A DNA stretch of 64,000 nucleotides from Sporosarcina luteola (GTDB lineage: Bacteria; Bacillota; Bacilli; Bacillales_A; Planococcaceae): NCBI RefSeq assembly GCF_023715585.1, contig NZ_JAMBOK010000001.1, forward strand, positions 1,054,001 through 1,118,000, given 5' to 3'. The translations under genes were made by a program, and so were the position numbers. Of this stretch, positions 8,481 through 18,286 are shown piece after piece. The notes below the pieces were generated by a model. It did no database searches. It was not told where the DNA came from and saw only the letters and a list, made by a program, of their open reading frames with translations. Numbering within the stretch: position 1 is the stretch's first letter; each line of letters begins with the position of its first letter.

Positions 8481-8864
8481 ATGTTCATTCAAATCGAACC
8501 GACCTCAGAAATCCCGATATATACCCAGTTGGCGAATCAATTGATAGAGTTGATTGCTTCCGGGACAATAAAACCTTCCGAAGCTTTGCCTTCCGTCCGG
8601 TCCCTAGCAGCAGACCTTGGCGTGAATATGCATACAGTGAACAAAGCGTATCATGAACTCGAGAAGAAAAATATAATTGAGATCATCCCGAAATCCGGTG
8701 CTGTCATTAATTCGATATCGCCTAAGGGGCCGAGCGATATGCAATTGGACCTTATCAAATTGCATTTGAAGCCTCTTATTGCAGAATCGATTGTATATGG
8801 CATGGACAAGGAACAGATTTTATCAATCACTTCATCAATCATTTCGGAAATTACGGAGGGATGA
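8481..8864 (+). CDS. GntR-family regulator, YtrA/YhcF subfamily
   Basis: A 127-residue regulator with an N-terminal winged helix-turn-helix: IYTQLANQLIELIASG, then LPSVRSLAADLGVNMHTVNK, and a short C-terminal helical tail as in the YtrA subfamily of GntR, lacking the large effector domain of FadR or HutC types. ATG at 8481 follows GGAGGG by six bases. The stop is three bases before the next gene, a DUF1648 membrane protein. This tight pairing implies co-transcription and probably local control of that membrane protein. Confidence 0.88.
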   Translation: MFIQIEPTSEIPIYTQLANQLIELIASGTIKPSEALPSVRSLAADLGVNMHTVNKAYHELEKKNIIEIIPKSGAVINSISPKGPSDMQLDLIKLHLKPLIAESIVYGMDKEQILSITSSIISEITEG

Positions 8865-8867
8865 ACA

Positions 8868-9977
8868 ATGGCACTTTCAATATTCTTGGCAATCATCTTA
8901 TTTTTGATTGTTATGCAGGCAGCTATCCCTTACCTTTTGAAAAATACGGTCGTTTTCGGAGTGACGATACCCGAGGGGCATACGGATGACAAAACGCTTG
9001 CAATGTACAAGAAAATCTATTCGGCAACAATATTCATCCTTGGTTCAATAGGTCTCCTCGTTTATGTAGTTTGGGCACTCGGAAATCAGGTGCAAGAAGA
9101 CAAGATCGTTTTCACTGGATTGGCCCTTCAGTTTGGAATCCTGCTGATCAGCATGGGCCTTTACTTGTATTTTCATATTAAGACAATGAAAAGAAAACGG
9201 ATGCATAAATGGGGAGATAACTTAAAAAGAGTGCGGGTCGCAGATTTGACGAGCCGCTCCAATGATGAAATGCTCCCTTCCCTCATGTTTGCTTTGCCTG
9301 TCCCGATTACACTCGGTTTGATCGTCTATACAGCGATTCAATACGGTGCCATGCCGGATATGATACCGATCCACTGGGGCCCTGACGGACAACCGGATGC
9401 ATTTAGTGAGAAAACCCCATTTTCCGTTATTGCACTGCTGCTGATTCTAGCAATCATGCAGGTTATGATGCTCGCAATCAATTATTTTACGAAGAAATCC
9501 GGTGTGAGACTGAATGCGTCGAAAAGGAGTACTTCGCGCATCCAACAATTATCGTTCAGAAAGTACACGAGCTGGCTGCTATTTTTAGTATCCATATCAA
9601 TGACGGTCCTTATGGGCTTTTTCCAATTGACAACCATCCATGAAAATTTGGGAGGGGCTACCCTCATGATGGTGATGCCTTTAGGATTCCTATTTATTAT
9701 TTTAATCGCAACTGCAGTCTACGCATTCAAAGTCGGCCAAGGGGGTTCCCGTGTCCAGCTTGAAATTGACGAGGAACCCATCGCAGGTGTAACGGATTAT
9801 GACGATGACGCCTATTGGAAAGCAGGCGTATTCTATGTAAATAAAAATGACCCTTCCATCTTTGTAGAAAAGAGGTTCGGGGTTGGTTGGACATTGAACT
9901 TCGGAAATCCAATCGGTTATTTGATCATCATCGGTCCAATGCTTGTCATATTGACAATTTCATTTTTACTCAATTAA
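8868..9977 (+). CDS. DUF1648/DUF5808 multipass membrane protein
   Basis: A 369-residue protein with about eight hydrophobic helices. The middle carries the DUF1648 signature with MPDMIPIHWGPDGQPDAF (around residue 165), shared with SdpI-type immunity and signalling membrane proteins. The C-terminus carries a DUF5808-like stretch, DDDAYWKAGVFYVNKNDPS followed by VEKRFGVGWTLNFGNP. Transport or signalling substrates are unknown. It is translated right after the YtrA-type regulator; in related pairs the regulator represses the operon until a cell-envelope stress. I infer an envelope role but cannot show it. Confidence 0.8.
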   Translation: MALSIFLAIILFLIVMQAAIPYLLKNTVVFGVTIPEGHTDDKTLAMYKKIYSATIFILGSIGLLVYVVWALGNQVQEDKIVFTGLALQFGILLISMGLYLYFHIKTMKRKRMHKWGDNLKRVRVADLTSRSNDEMLPSLMFALPVPITLGLIVYTAIQYGAMPDMIPIHWGPDGQPDAFSEKTPFSVIALLLILAIMQVMMLAINYFTKKSGVRLNASKRSTSRIQQLSFRKYTSWLLFLVSISMTVLMGFFQLTTIHENLGGATLMMVMPLGFLFIILIATAVYAFKVGQGGSRVQLEIDEEPIAGVTDYDDDAYWKAGVFYVNKNDPSIFVEKRFGVGWTLNFGNPIGYLIIIGPMLVILTISFLLN

Positions 9978-10003
9978 AAAAACCGGCTTTCGCCGGTTTT
10001 TTT
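9976..10003. terminator. Bidirectional terminator between DUF1648 gene and ferredoxin reductase
   Basis: AAAAAACCGGC-tttc-GCCGGTTTTTT is symmetric, with A-run and T-run on both sides, so it can serve both convergent genes. Confidence 0.93.
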
Positions 10004-10985
10004 AGTTGAAGACACTTGTACTGTGCAATGGTTGCAGTCTTGCTTTCGGATCGATGAACGCTTTTGCATGGTTTACAGCCGTTGGAGCTTCGCCTAAACC
10101 GACAGCAATCAGCTTCACTTTCCCGTCATATGTCGTGACGTCCCCTGCCGCATAAATGCCTTCTATATTCGTTTCCATTCTAGAGTTGACAACGATTGAG
10201 TTGCGGTCCATTTCAAGCCCCCACTCTTTAATTGCTCCGAGGGATGAAATATTACCGTAATTGACGATGACATGGTCTACGTGCAATGCTTCTTCTGAAC
10301 CGTCCTTTTGGGCGATGATCACTTCATTGACAATGCCATCTTCCCCGACAATCGACTTGACAGCACGGGATGTGAGAACATTTACTTTCGACGACATCAA
10401 TTGGTTAACGCTTGTTTCATGCGCCGTAAACCTTTCGCGCCTGTGGACAAGTGATACATTCGAAGCGATATCTTCAAGCATCATTGCCCAGTCCACTGCT
10501 GAATCCCCACCGCCGCATACAAGTACGTCTTTTCCTGTGAACATGGACAGGTCTTTAATTCCGTAATGCAATGTCTTGCCTTCAAACTCAGCTTCTTCAG
10601 CCAAACCAATTTTACGCGGTTGGAAAGCGCCGATTCCTGCCGTTAAAAGAATTGTGCGTGTCAGATGGGTTCCTTTATCCGTTTGGAGGATGAAGTGGTC
10701 GCCGTCACGTGTCACCGTTAGCGCAGTTTCACCAAGGTGAATTTCAGGTTTTGAATAATGTGCTTGTGTAACTAGGTTTGCAACTAGATCTTTCGCCAGG
10801 ATTTTTGGAAAGCCGCCAACGTCATAAATAAACTTATCCGGATACAGCTCAATTAACTGTCCGCCAAGTTGCGGCAAGCTGTCAATGATTTTAACCGACA
10901 TTTCCCGCATGCCCGCGTAGAACGATGCAAAAAGTCCTGTTGGTCCCCCGCCTATAATTGTAATATCGACTATCTCATTGCTCAT
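10002..10985 (-). CDS. yumC: Ferredoxin--NADP(+) reductase, thioredoxin-reductase-like type
   Basis: A 327-residue FAD/NAD(P)-binding enzyme. The N-terminal FAD site is TIIGGGPTGLFASFYAG, the NADPH site is VLVCGGGDSAVDWAMML near residue 150, and the C-terminal FAD contact is GIYAAGDVTTYDGK. It lacks the CxxC redox pair of thioredoxin reductases, as in B. subtilis YumC, which transfers electrons between NADPH and ferredoxin or flavodoxin. Length (about 330) agrees. It ends on the shared bidirectional terminator. The gene symbol is assigned by family, as paralogues (YcgT) exist. Confidence 0.85.
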   Translation of the reverse strand: MSNEIVDITIIGGGPTGLFASFYAGMREMSVKIIDSLPQLGGQLIELYPDKFIYDVGGFPKILAKDLVANLVTQAHYSKPEIHLGETALTVTRDGDHFILQTDKGTHLTRTILLTAGIGAFQPRKIGLAEEAEFEGKTLHYGIKDLSMFTGKDVLVCGGGDSAVDWAMMLEDIASNVSLVHRRERFTAHETSVNQLMSSKVNVLTSRAVKSIVGEDGIVNEVIIAQKDGSEEALHVDHVIVNYGNISSLGAIKEWGLEMDRNSIVVNSRMETNIEGIYAAGDVTTYDGKVKLIAVGLGEAPTAVNHAKAFIDPKARLQPLHSTSVFN

Positions 10986-11199
10986 CTATAAACACTCCAA
11001 TGTACTTTGAATTTGGATGGATGTAAGATAAATCCGTTTAATCAGTATCCCTACATATCTACTCTACACATTATCTATTATTTTTCAATAAAAATCACAT
11101 AATTTGACTTGACGTAATCGGATTTTCAAATCGATAAATTCATTGAATCATTGGATCAGCAACCACCGTAAGAAGGGTGCCGTTCCAATGAGTTTTTTC

Positions 11200-11487
11200 T
11201 TACTCTTCTTCTAACTGATCTTCACAAAAAGCGGCTAGCTGGACAATTTCTTCATCGTCGAGATCAAAATCGATCATCGCCTCTGTCGATCGCTCGAAAA
11301 GATGATACGATGCCACTTTTCCTTCTTTCCCATCGACGACATAAATGACACGAATGCCAGTCCCCTTTTCATTGTAAAGTTCATCTTCTTCATCGAATTT
11401 TACATATATGCGAAATTCGTATCGATTTCCTGTCAGTATGCCTGTCGGATCGATAAGTTCGATCATGCTATATTCAATTATTTCCAC
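11200..11487 (-). CDS. Small acidic protein, DUF6509-like
   Basis: A 95-residue, strongly acidic soluble protein beginning MEIIEYSMIELIDPTGILTG, with EFRIYVKFDEEDELYNEKG and an E/D-rich C-terminus. I associate it with the DUF6509 family of Bacillales, whose function is unknown; the match is from memory and not certain. It stands alone between yumC (215 bp away) and the divergent M3 peptidase. No clear terminator follows it. No catalytic motif or membrane segment is visible. Confidence 0.6.
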   Translation of the reverse strand: MEIIEYSMIELIDPTGILTGNRYEFRIYVKFDEEDELYNEKGTGIRVIYVVDGKEGKVASYHLFERSTEAMIDFDLDDEEIVQLAAFCEDQLEEE

Positions 11488-11672
11488 TTGGTCTCATCCT
11501 CACATAATGTTTTCATAACCATCTTACAGCAAACTGGACGAAATGGTCACGTAATCACTTTCAACAGATGATCAATTCTGACCCACAAAATTTCTTTTGC
11601 ATTTTCACAATGATTAGTTAACAATGAAGACAGTGAATGATATTCACATTATTAGATATCGGGGGAATGACG

Positions 11673-13370
11673 ATGCTTACTTTTGAAGAATTTAAGTACA
11701 AAAGACCTGACATGAACAGTATCAAGCAAGAGTTCAATGGTCTGCTGGAACAATTCCGTTCAGCAAAGTCTTTTGAAGAACAGAATGGTGTAATTGAAAA
11801 ACTGAATGCTATCGGAAGCGATTATTCCACTCAATCAAACTTGATGTACATCCGTTCATCCATCGACACGAATGATGAGTTCTATCAAAAGGAACGGGAA
11901 TATTTCGATGACATAGGACCGGAATTCCAGGAACTCGGTACCGCATTCTATAAAGAGTTGGTGAAGACACCTTACCGTAAAGAATTAGAAGAAAAATGGG
12001 GTACCCAGTTGTTTGCTCTTGCGGATAACGCAATCAAGTCCTTCTCGCCGGAAGTCCTTCCCCTTCTTCAACAAGAAAATAAACTTACTTCCGAATATGC
12101 AAAGCTCGTTGCTTCCGCACAAATTGAGTTTGACGGAAAGACATTGACCCTTGCGCAGCTCGGACCGTACGCTGAGTCAACTGACAGAGGTGTCAGGAAG
12201 TCTGCAATGGAGGCTTCCTATTCGTTCTATGCGGAAAACGGTGATGCGTTTGACCGCATCTATGATGAGCTCGTCAAAGTAAGACATGAAATCGCAATAA
12301 AATTAGGATTCAAGAACTTTGTGGAGCTAGGTTATGCACGTATGAACCGGATCGGATATGACGCAGATATGGTGAAAAACTTCCGTCACCAAGTGCGGGA
12401 CTATATTGTTCCGCTCGCGACGAAGTTATACGAACGCCAGGCTGATCGTATCGGTGTTGATAAATTGAAGTTCTACGACCAGTCCCTTAACTTCCTGAGC
12501 GGGAATGCCACACCTAAAGGTTCAGCTGAATGGATCATCGAGAACGGGAAAAAGATGTACGAAGAACTTTCACCGGAAACCGATGAATTCTTCAAGTATA
12601 TGACGGAAAAGCATCTTCTCGATCTTGAAGCGAAGAAAGGGAAAGAGTCCGGTGGCTATTGCACGTTCATCGATAATTATGACTCACCTTTCATCTTCTC
12701 GAACTTCAATGGCACATCTGGGGATATCGATGTGCTCACTCACGAAGCCGGGCATGCATTCCAAGTGTATTCAAGCCGCAATATCGGTATTCCTGAATAC
12801 GTCTGGCCAACACATGAAGGAGCAGAAATTCATTCCATGAGTATGGAATTCTTCACTTGGCCTTGGATGGAGCTGTTCTTTGAGGAAGATACTGAAAAAT
12901 ATAAGTTTGCTCACTTGAGCAGCGGTCTTTTATTTCTACCATACGGCGTGGCGGTAGATGAATTCCAGCATGCCATCTATGAGAATCCAGAAATGACGCC
13001 TGAAGAACGTAAAACGGAATGGAAGCGGATTGAAAAGATGTACTTGCCGATGCGTGATTACGATGGCAATCCTTATTTGGAGGCAGGTTCTATCTGGCAG
13101 CGCCAATCGCATATTTATGAAGTTCCATTCTACTATATTGATTACACGTTGGCTCAAATCTGCGCGTTTCAATTTTGGAAGCGTTCGTTTGAGGATCGCG
13201 ATGCGGCTTGGAAGGATTATTTGCATTTATGTAAGCTTGGCGGATCGAAGCCGTTTACAGAGTTGGTAAAAGAGGCTAATTTGCTATCTCCTTTTGAGGA
13301 TGGCTGTGTCGAATCCGTTGTTGGTACGATTGAAACGTGGTTGAATTCTGTGGACGACAAAGCTTTATAA
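11673..13370 (+). CDS. M3 family oligoendopeptidase
   Basis: A 565-residue zinc metallopeptidase of the M3B (PepF/oligoendopeptidase F-like) group that degrades cytoplasmic oligopeptides. The zinc site is LTHEAGHAFQVY (HExxH, two His and the catalytic Glu) with the downstream Glu ligand in HEGAEIHSMSMEFF. Aromatic residues near the C-terminus (FYYIDYTLAQ) are typical substrate contacts. I placed the start at the ATG at 11673, eight bases after GGGGGA, rather than 11637. It ends at a terminator shared with the convergent fhs. Confidence 0.92.
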   Translation: MLTFEEFKYKRPDMNSIKQEFNGLLEQFRSAKSFEEQNGVIEKLNAIGSDYSTQSNLMYIRSSIDTNDEFYQKEREYFDDIGPEFQELGTAFYKELVKTPYRKELEEKWGTQLFALADNAIKSFSPEVLPLLQQENKLTSEYAKLVASAQIEFDGKTLTLAQLGPYAESTDRGVRKSAMEASYSFYAENGDAFDRIYDELVKVRHEIAIKLGFKNFVELGYARMNRIGYDADMVKNFRHQVRDYIVPLATKLYERQADRIGVDKLKFYDQSLNFLSGNATPKGSAEWIIENGKKMYEELSPETDEFFKYMTEKHLLDLEAKKGKESGGYCTFIDNYDSPFIFSNFNGTSGDIDVLTHEAGHAFQVYSSRNIGIPEYVWPTHEGAEIHSMSMEFFTWPWMELFFEEDTEKYKFAHLSSGLLFLPYGVAVDEFQHAIYENPEMTPEERKTEWKRIEKMYLPMRDYDGNPYLEAGSIWQRQSHIYEVPFYYIDYTLAQICAFQFWKRSFEDRDAAWKDYLHLCKLGGSKPFTELVKEANLLSPFEDGCVESVVGTIETWLNSVDDKAL

Positions 13371-13376
13371 AAATTT

Positions 13377-13407
13377 GAAAGGGCTGCCGTATTAGGCAGC
13401 CCTTTTC
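13377..13407. terminator. Shared terminator of the M3 peptidase and fhs
   Basis: GAAAGGGCTGCC-gtatta-GGCAGCCCTTTTC, with a perfect stem flanked by A-rich and T-rich tails; usable from both sides. Confidence 0.9.
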
Positions 13408-13414
13408 AAATGGA

Positions 13415-15103
13415 TTACATCAATCCGATCGCATTTCCATTATCGTCTATATCCATTAGTAATGCAGCCGGCTTTTTCGGCAATCCTGGCATCGTCATGA
13501 TATCTCCAGTCAGGCAGACAAGGAATCCTGCACCAAGCTTCGGAATGATTTCACGGATCGTAATTGTGAAATCTGTCGGCCTCCCAAGTTTCTTAGGATC
13601 ATCCGAGAAGGAATACTGCGTTTTCGCCATACAAACAGGAAGGATATCCCATCCATTCTGTTCGATCTGCAATAGATCCTTCCTCGCTTTTTCGGTGAGG
13701 ACGATGCCCTTTCCGCCATAAGCCTTTTGAACAATTGCCGTTATTTTATCAATGACAGGCTGTTCCACATCATATAAAGGTGAAAATTCATTCGGTTCCT
13801 CCAGCATTTCTAAAACATGCTTCGCCAAATCCTGGCCACCTGCTCCGCCTTGCCCCCAAACGTCCGTAATTGCTGCACGGACACCTTTCGATGCACACCA
13901 TTTCATAATGAAATCGAGTTCCGCAACCGAATCTGTAATGAACCGGTTCAATGCGACAACAGGCTGCACACCGAAGGAACGGACGGTTTCCACATGCTTT
14001 TCTAGATTTACGATTCCGTCCATTACTGCTTGTACATTTTCCTTCCCAAGCTCCGTCTTCGCCACTCCTCCATGCATTTTCAAAGCACGGATCGTCGTTA
14101 CAAGAACAACTGCGTCTGGTGCGAATCCGCCTTTACGCGCTTTAATATCCATAAATTTCTCGGCGCCGAGATCTGAGCCGAATCCCGCTTCTGTCACAAC
14201 GATATCTGCCAATCGTCTCGCTGTATTTGTTGCCATCAACGAGTTGCAGCCATGCGCAATATTTGCGAATGGTCCACCGTGAATCAACGCCGGCGTCCCT
14301 TCAATCGTCTGGACAAGATTTGGTTTGAATGCTTCCTTCAACAATAACGTCAAAGCTCCTTCAACACCCAAATCCCTTACAGTGACCGCTTCTCTATCAT
14401 ACGTATACCCGATCACCATCTGTGAGAGGCGTTCCTTTAAATCTGTCAAGCTTGTCGCCAAGCAGAACACGGCCATGATTTCAGAAGCGACGGTAATATC
14501 GAAGCCGTCTTCTCTCGGCACACCTTGTCCGGGACCTCCGAGACCGATTGTAATATGGCGCAATGCACGATCATTCATATCCATTGCACGCTTCCATGTA
14601 ATCCTGCGCGGGTCGATCTGCAATACGTTGCCTTGATGGATATGATTATCGATCATCGCACTAAGTGCGTTATTTGCTGTCGTGATTGCATGGATATCCC
14701 CGTTGAAATGCAGATTTATTTCTTCCATCGGCAGCACTTGTGCATACCCGCCGCCAGCAGCGCCGCCCTTCACACCCATGACAGGTCCTAGGGATGGCTC
14801 CCGGAGAGCGATCATCGATTTTTCGCCTAGTCTTGCCAGTGCATCCGCAAGTCCTACTGTCACTGTCGATTTTCCTTCACCCGCAGGCGTCGGACTGGTT
14901 GCAGTCACAAGTACGACTTTTCCAAAGGATTTCGCGGCAGGCAATTTGGACACATCAATTTTCGCTTTGTACCGTCCGTATGGTTCAACAGCCTCTTCGG
15001 GAATTCCCGCATTCCTCGCGATATCCCCGATCGGCTGCATCACAGCAGAAGCAGCTATCGCTAAATCTGTTAATGGTTTTGCTTTTTCTGTCAAAATGTC
15101 CAC
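13415..15103 (-). CDS. fhs: Formate--tetrahydrofolate ligase
   Basis: Uses ATP to join formate to tetrahydrofolate, giving 10-formyl-THF for one-carbon metabolism. The 562-residue protein has the P-loop [18 protein letters not shown] near residue 70, [33 protein letters not shown] and [11 protein letters not shown], all standard for the family, and normal full length. It is monocistronic, with a shared terminator at its 3' end. The upstream MDR oxidoreductase is on the same strand only 44 bp away, so co-transcription is possible. Confidence 0.96.
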   Translation of the reverse strand: MDILTEKAKPLTDLAIAASAVMQPIGDIARNAGIPEEAVEPYGRYKAKIDVSKLPAAKSFGKVVLVTATSPTPAGEGKSTVTVGLADALARLGEKSMIALREPSLGPVMGVKGGAAGGGYAQVLPMEEINLHFNGDIHAITTANNALSAMIDNHIHQGNVLQIDPRRITWKRAMDMNDRALRHITIGLGGPGQGVPREDGFDITVASEIMAVFCLATSLTDLKERLSQMVIGYTYDREAVTVRDLGVEGALTLLLKEAFKPNLVQTIEGTPALIHGGPFANIAHGCNSLMATNTARRLADIVVTEAGFGSDLGAEKFMDIKARKGGFAPDAVVLVTTIRALKMHGGVAKTELGKENVQAVMDGIVNLEKHVETVRSFGVQPVVALNRFITDSVAELDFIMKWCASKGVRAAITDVWGQGGAGGQDLAKHVLEMLEEPNEFSPLYDVEQPVIDKITAIVQKAYGGKGIVLTEKARKDLLQIEQNGWDILPVCMAKTQYSFSDDPKKLGRPTDFTITIREIIPKLGAGFLVCLTGDIMTMPGLPKKPAALLMDIDDNGNAIGLM

Positions 15104-15147
15104 ACCCTTCTCAATGCATTCCCTAGATTATTATCGCTTCAGTTAGC

Positions 15148-16131
15148 TTACTCCTTTATGCTTAACACAAGTTTTCCAAACTGTTCACTGTTCTCCAAGT
15201 CCCTGAAGGCATCCAATCCATTCTCAAGACGATATATTTTGTCGATGACAGGTTTTACCCCGTATTCTTCAACATGTTTCAACATGTCCCGAAGCTCTTC
15301 CCTGCTGCCCATCGTGGAGCCGAACAGTTGGTATTGTCCATAGAAGAACTTTCGAAGATCCAGTTCGACGACGTCATCTGTCGTAGCACCGAATACAACG
15401 ATTCTTCCTCCAGGTTTCAAGACGTCCAATGAACGGTTGAATGTTGCCTTGCCAACGCTTTCTATTACAAGGTCAATTGTTTCATCCGCCAGATCCTCTG
15501 TCCATTCACCGTTTGTATCAATCGCTAAATCAGCGCCGAGTTCAAGCGCCTTCTTACGTTTTTCTTCAACGCGAGAACTGACGATGACACGTGCTCCTGC
15601 ATTTTTAGCAAACTGGATAAGATAGGTCGCAACTCCACTCCCGGCGCCCGGAATGAAGACGGTATCCCCTTTCTTCAACTCCCCTTGTGTAAATAATGCC
15701 CGGTAGCCTGTTAATGCGGCTAATGAGAGTACTGACGCCTCTTCCATTGATAGATTGGCGGGTTTCTTTTCAATCTGCTCGGCAGAAATGGCAATTCTCT
15801 CAGCGAATGTACCGTGATCAGGCATGCCTAAAATATCGAATCCTTCAGGCGGGGCATAACTTTTCCCGAACCAGCGCAGTGATGGATTGATGATCACTTC
15901 ATCACCGATCTTCCAGTTGCCGACACCTTCACCTATTGACTCGATCACGCCAGCCCCATCTGAACCGAGAATCAAAGGCTCCTCCTTATCCCCACGTCGT
16001 TCAGGTATCATAATATCCCTTCGATTCATACCAGCGGCATGCAGTGCTACGACGACTTCACCTGTACCAGCAACCGGCTCTTCCATCTCATCGATTTTCA
16101 ATTCACCATTTACATGAATGAGCGCTTTCAC
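15148..16131 (-). CDS. Zinc-type alcohol dehydrogenase-like oxidoreductase (MDR superfamily)
   Basis: A 327-residue medium-chain dehydrogenase/reductase. The N-terminal GroES-like domain contains ALHAAGMNRRDIMIPERRGD and LGSDGAGVIESIGEGVGNWK; the NAD(P)-binding Rossmann motif is FIPGAGSGVATYLIQFA near residue 160. The usual catalytic zinc cysteine and the four-Cys structural zinc lobe are not present, pointing to a quinone-reductase-like, zinc-free member. The substrate cannot be read from the sequence. It is upstream of and co-directional with fhs, with no metabolic link that I can see. Confidence 0.85.
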   Translation of the reverse strand: MKALIHVNGELKIDEMEEPVAGTGEVVVALHAAGMNRRDIMIPERRGDKEEPLILGSDGAGVIESIGEGVGNWKIGDEVIINPSLRWFGKSYAPPEGFDILGMPDHGTFAERIAISAEQIEKKPANLSMEEASVLSLAALTGYRALFTQGELKKGDTVFIPGAGSGVATYLIQFAKNAGARVIVSSRVEEKRKKALELGADLAIDTNGEWTEDLADETIDLVIESVGKATFNRSLDVLKPGGRIVVFGATTDDVVELDLRKFFYGQYQLFGSTMGSREELRDMLKHVEEYGVKPVIDKIYRLENGLDAFRDLENSEQFGKLVLSIKE

Positions 16132-16212
16132 AACACAACCCCCGTTTAAAATATTCTATGAATTGTATACTATTCCATCATACAACATCCACCCGTCATT
16201 TTCATACGGATA

Positions 16213-16248
16213 ATAAAAAACGCAAAGAAGAAATCTCCTTTGCGTTTT
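16213..16248 (-). terminator. Terminator of the metallophosphoesterase gene
   Basis: On the minus strand, AAAACGCAAAG pairs with CTTTGCGTTTT around a loop, then TTTTATTAT. It follows the metallophosphoesterase stop. Confidence 0.88.
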
Positions 16249-16255
16249 CGGTTGT

Positions 16256-17119
16256 CTATTCAATTGATGATCTCAATGTAACAACAATCACTTCAGGTCG
16301 ATTGAACACCCGTATCGGAGCAAGGCTGTTACCTAGACCGCGGCTTACAACCATGGACGTTTTATCCTCTTCATAGACGCCTGACGTGTATTTTGGCAAC
16401 CACCCTTGACCAGGTGCGACCAATCCTCCAATGCCCGGCAACCTTATCTGTCCACCATGGGCATGCCCGCTGAAAACCAAATCGATTTGACTGTCAACAT
16501 ATACATCAAATTGTTCTGGCCTATGCGATAGAAGGATCCTATACATATTTTCAGGAACATTCTTGAATGTTTTTCCTATGGCTTGTTCAACATAGGTTTT
16601 CTCATCAAGATTGCTGGACAAGGGGTCTTCGATTCCACCGATGGCAATCTTTTTACCTTTTCGACTGTTAATTGTCACCGATTCATTTGATAACACCTGC
16701 ACACCTAATCCCGCCAGCTCACTTTTAATGTGCTCTTCGTCATTCGTAGAAATTTCATGATTACCTGTGACGAAATAGAAAGGCGCTGTATCATGCAGCT
16801 GCTTGATGATTTCCAAACTATGCTTTAAATCATATCGGTTTCCGTCGATGAAATCCCCTGTAATGAAAATGGCATCAGGAGACAAGGCTTTTACCTTATT
16901 CACCAAGTCCAGATTATTAACCCCAAACTCTGAATCATGGATATCAGATAGCTGGACAATTCGATATTGATCGAAGCTCTCGGGGAGACCGGATGCGTTA
17001 ATCTCCACCTCAGTCACTCCGATTGTCGTATTCTCTTTATAAATATATATGCCGAATAGCAGGATTAGGATGAAGAAAAATAAGGTGCCTTTGTATTTCC
17101 TTTGTTTACGTAAGTGCAT
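16256..17119 (-). CDS. Membrane-anchored metallophosphoesterase, YkuE-like
   Basis: A 287-residue calcineurin-like phosphoesterase with an N-terminal membrane anchor (about residues 11-29) and the catalytic domain presumably outside the membrane. All metal-binding motifs are intact: QLSDIHDSEFG (D-x-H), ITGDFIDGN (GD-x2-D), FVTGNHEIS (GNHE) and GHAHGGQIRLPG (GH-x-H). B. subtilis YkuE is a related Tat-exported enzyme, but this copy shows no twin-arginine signal. It starts 5 bp after an XRE regulator gene, so the two form an operon. Confidence 0.87.
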   Translation of the reverse strand: MHLRKQRKYKGTLFFFILILLFGIYIYKENTTIGVTEVEINASGLPESFDQYRIVQLSDIHDSEFGVNNLDLVNKVKALSPDAIFITGDFIDGNRYDLKHSLEIIKQLHDTAPFYFVTGNHEISTNDEEHIKSELAGLGVQVLSNESVTINSRKGKKIAIGGIEDPLSSNLDEKTYVEQAIGKTFKNVPENMYRILLSHRPEQFDVYVDSQIDLVFSGHAHGGQIRLPGIGGLVAPGQGWLPKYTSGVYEEDKTSMVVSRGLGNSLAPIRVFNRPEVIVVTLRSSIE

Positions 17120-17124
17120 TTATA

Positions 17125-17619
17125 TTACTGCCAACGTTTCTTGACTTTTGCAAGCTCCAATAATTCAAGTACATCCTTTTTCGGTAATTCCGTCAAAATG
17201 GAGAGGAGTTCACGTTCTGCTAATCTTCTTCCTCGGCCGCTTCGATAACGCTCTTTATTTTCAGCGTCTATGGAGTTATATAGTTCAACCAGCTTTTCTT
17301 CTTGTTCATCCGACTCTTTAGCGATGATCAGATTTTCACGCAGCCGCTCATAAAGCATATCTACGTTTGATGAGTTGTTTGCAGTGAATGCCCTGGATGT
17401 CTTAGGGTCACCCAGAATCAATTCATCTGTTGAGACGTTGAATCTCTCGGATATTTTTGCAATCCAAGCGGCGGAAGGAGCATTCTTACCTTTCTCCCAG
17501 TCTTTTATTCTACTGGCGGATGTACCAATCGCTGCTCCAAAAGCCATCATAGAAAGGCCTCTTTGCTCTCTCAAGGTCTTTAGTCTTACGCCGAAATCTT
17601 CTTTACTCCAATCATTCAC
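17125..17619 (-). CDS. XRE-family transcriptional regulator
   Basis: A 164-residue protein with an N-terminal Cro/C1-type helix-turn-helix (about residues 10-65): VRLKTLREQRGLSMMAFGAA, TSASRIKDWEKGKNAPSAAW and FNVSTDELILG. The C-terminal half is charged and probably helical (REDs, KEDs and leucines), possibly a dimerisation tail. It is followed after 5 bp by the metallophosphoesterase gene and may regulate that operon. The ligand or signal is unknown. Confidence 0.85.
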   Translation of the reverse strand: MNDWSKEDFGVRLKTLREQRGLSMMAFGAAIGTSASRIKDWEKGKNAPSAAWIAKISERFNVSTDELILGDPKTSRAFTANNSSNVDMLYERLRENLIIAKESDEQEEKLVELYNSIDAENKERYRSGRGRRLAERELLSILTELPKKDVLELLELAKVKKRWQ

Positions 17620-17704
17620 GGTGATGCCTCCTCCTATTTACTTATCTCTATATTATTTTTCTTAGTTCCTTCTGTCAATCTTAATTTATATTTCTATCAA
17701 GTTA

Positions 17705-18190
17705 TCAGTAACCTGTTTGTTGACGCTTGTAATTTTCCTCATTTTTATCAACATAGGCTTTCATTATTTCATTATATGAAATGTCAAGCCTTCTCGCTAT
17801 TGCACCATAATGAATCCAAATACTTTTATAGCTTTCCATATTAGTTGCCACTAAGAATTCCTGAACTGCATTTACCGTTTGCAAGAAGGTTTCCGTCAAA
17901 TCCCCTTCAACTTCAGCTACCGGCCAAACATCTAAATTATCTAGCTCTTTTTCAATTCCGAGCGACAGAAGAAAATGGATGGAGTCGACATATTCTTCTA
18001 GAATAATGTTCCGCTCTGATGGTCCTTTTGTACTCCAAAACTTAAAGCACCTTGTTTCGTTGGCCAGTTCTGCAAGTTCAACGAGAAGAGCCAATCCTTT
18101 TTCTTTGAAAACATCTTTTGTTACGAGTTGATTCTGTTGAATGTAAGCGTCAAGTTGTCGCTGCATCGTGAATAATGTTGCCAATTCCAT
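17705..18190 (-). CDS. Dimeric-type dUTP diphosphatase (all-alpha NTP pyrophosphatase)
   Basis: A 161-residue protein of the dUTPase_2/MazG-like all-alpha family, which hydrolyses dUTP to dUMP and keeps uracil out of DNA. The metal-binding helix pair is visible as LLVELAELANETRCFKFW (E-x2-E-type) and ILEEYVDSIHFLLSLG (EExxD). Length fits the short Gram-positive members. It has its own start with GGAGG-like AGGTTTTTT spacing and no nearby co-directional partner closer than about 85 bp. Confidence 0.85.
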   Translation of the reverse strand: MELATLFTMQRQLDAYIQQNQLVTKDVFKEKGLALLVELAELANETRCFKFWSTKGPSERNIILEEYVDSIHFLLSLGIEKELDNLDVWPVAEVEGDLTETFLQTVNAVQEFLVATNMESYKSIWIHYGAIARRLDISYNEIMKAYVDKNEENYKRQQTGY

Positions 18191-18286
18191 AAAAAAACCT
18201 CCGAAATCGTAAGTATCTTGAAACCAAACTGAATCTCATCCGTACAAGTAGAAGACTATATCTATTTTTAGTGAGGGGATGCTGTT

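Noticed and set aside
13752..14282. Plus-strand frame of 176 residues inside fhs
   Set aside because: It is antisense to the conserved, full-length fhs gene and has no family signature.
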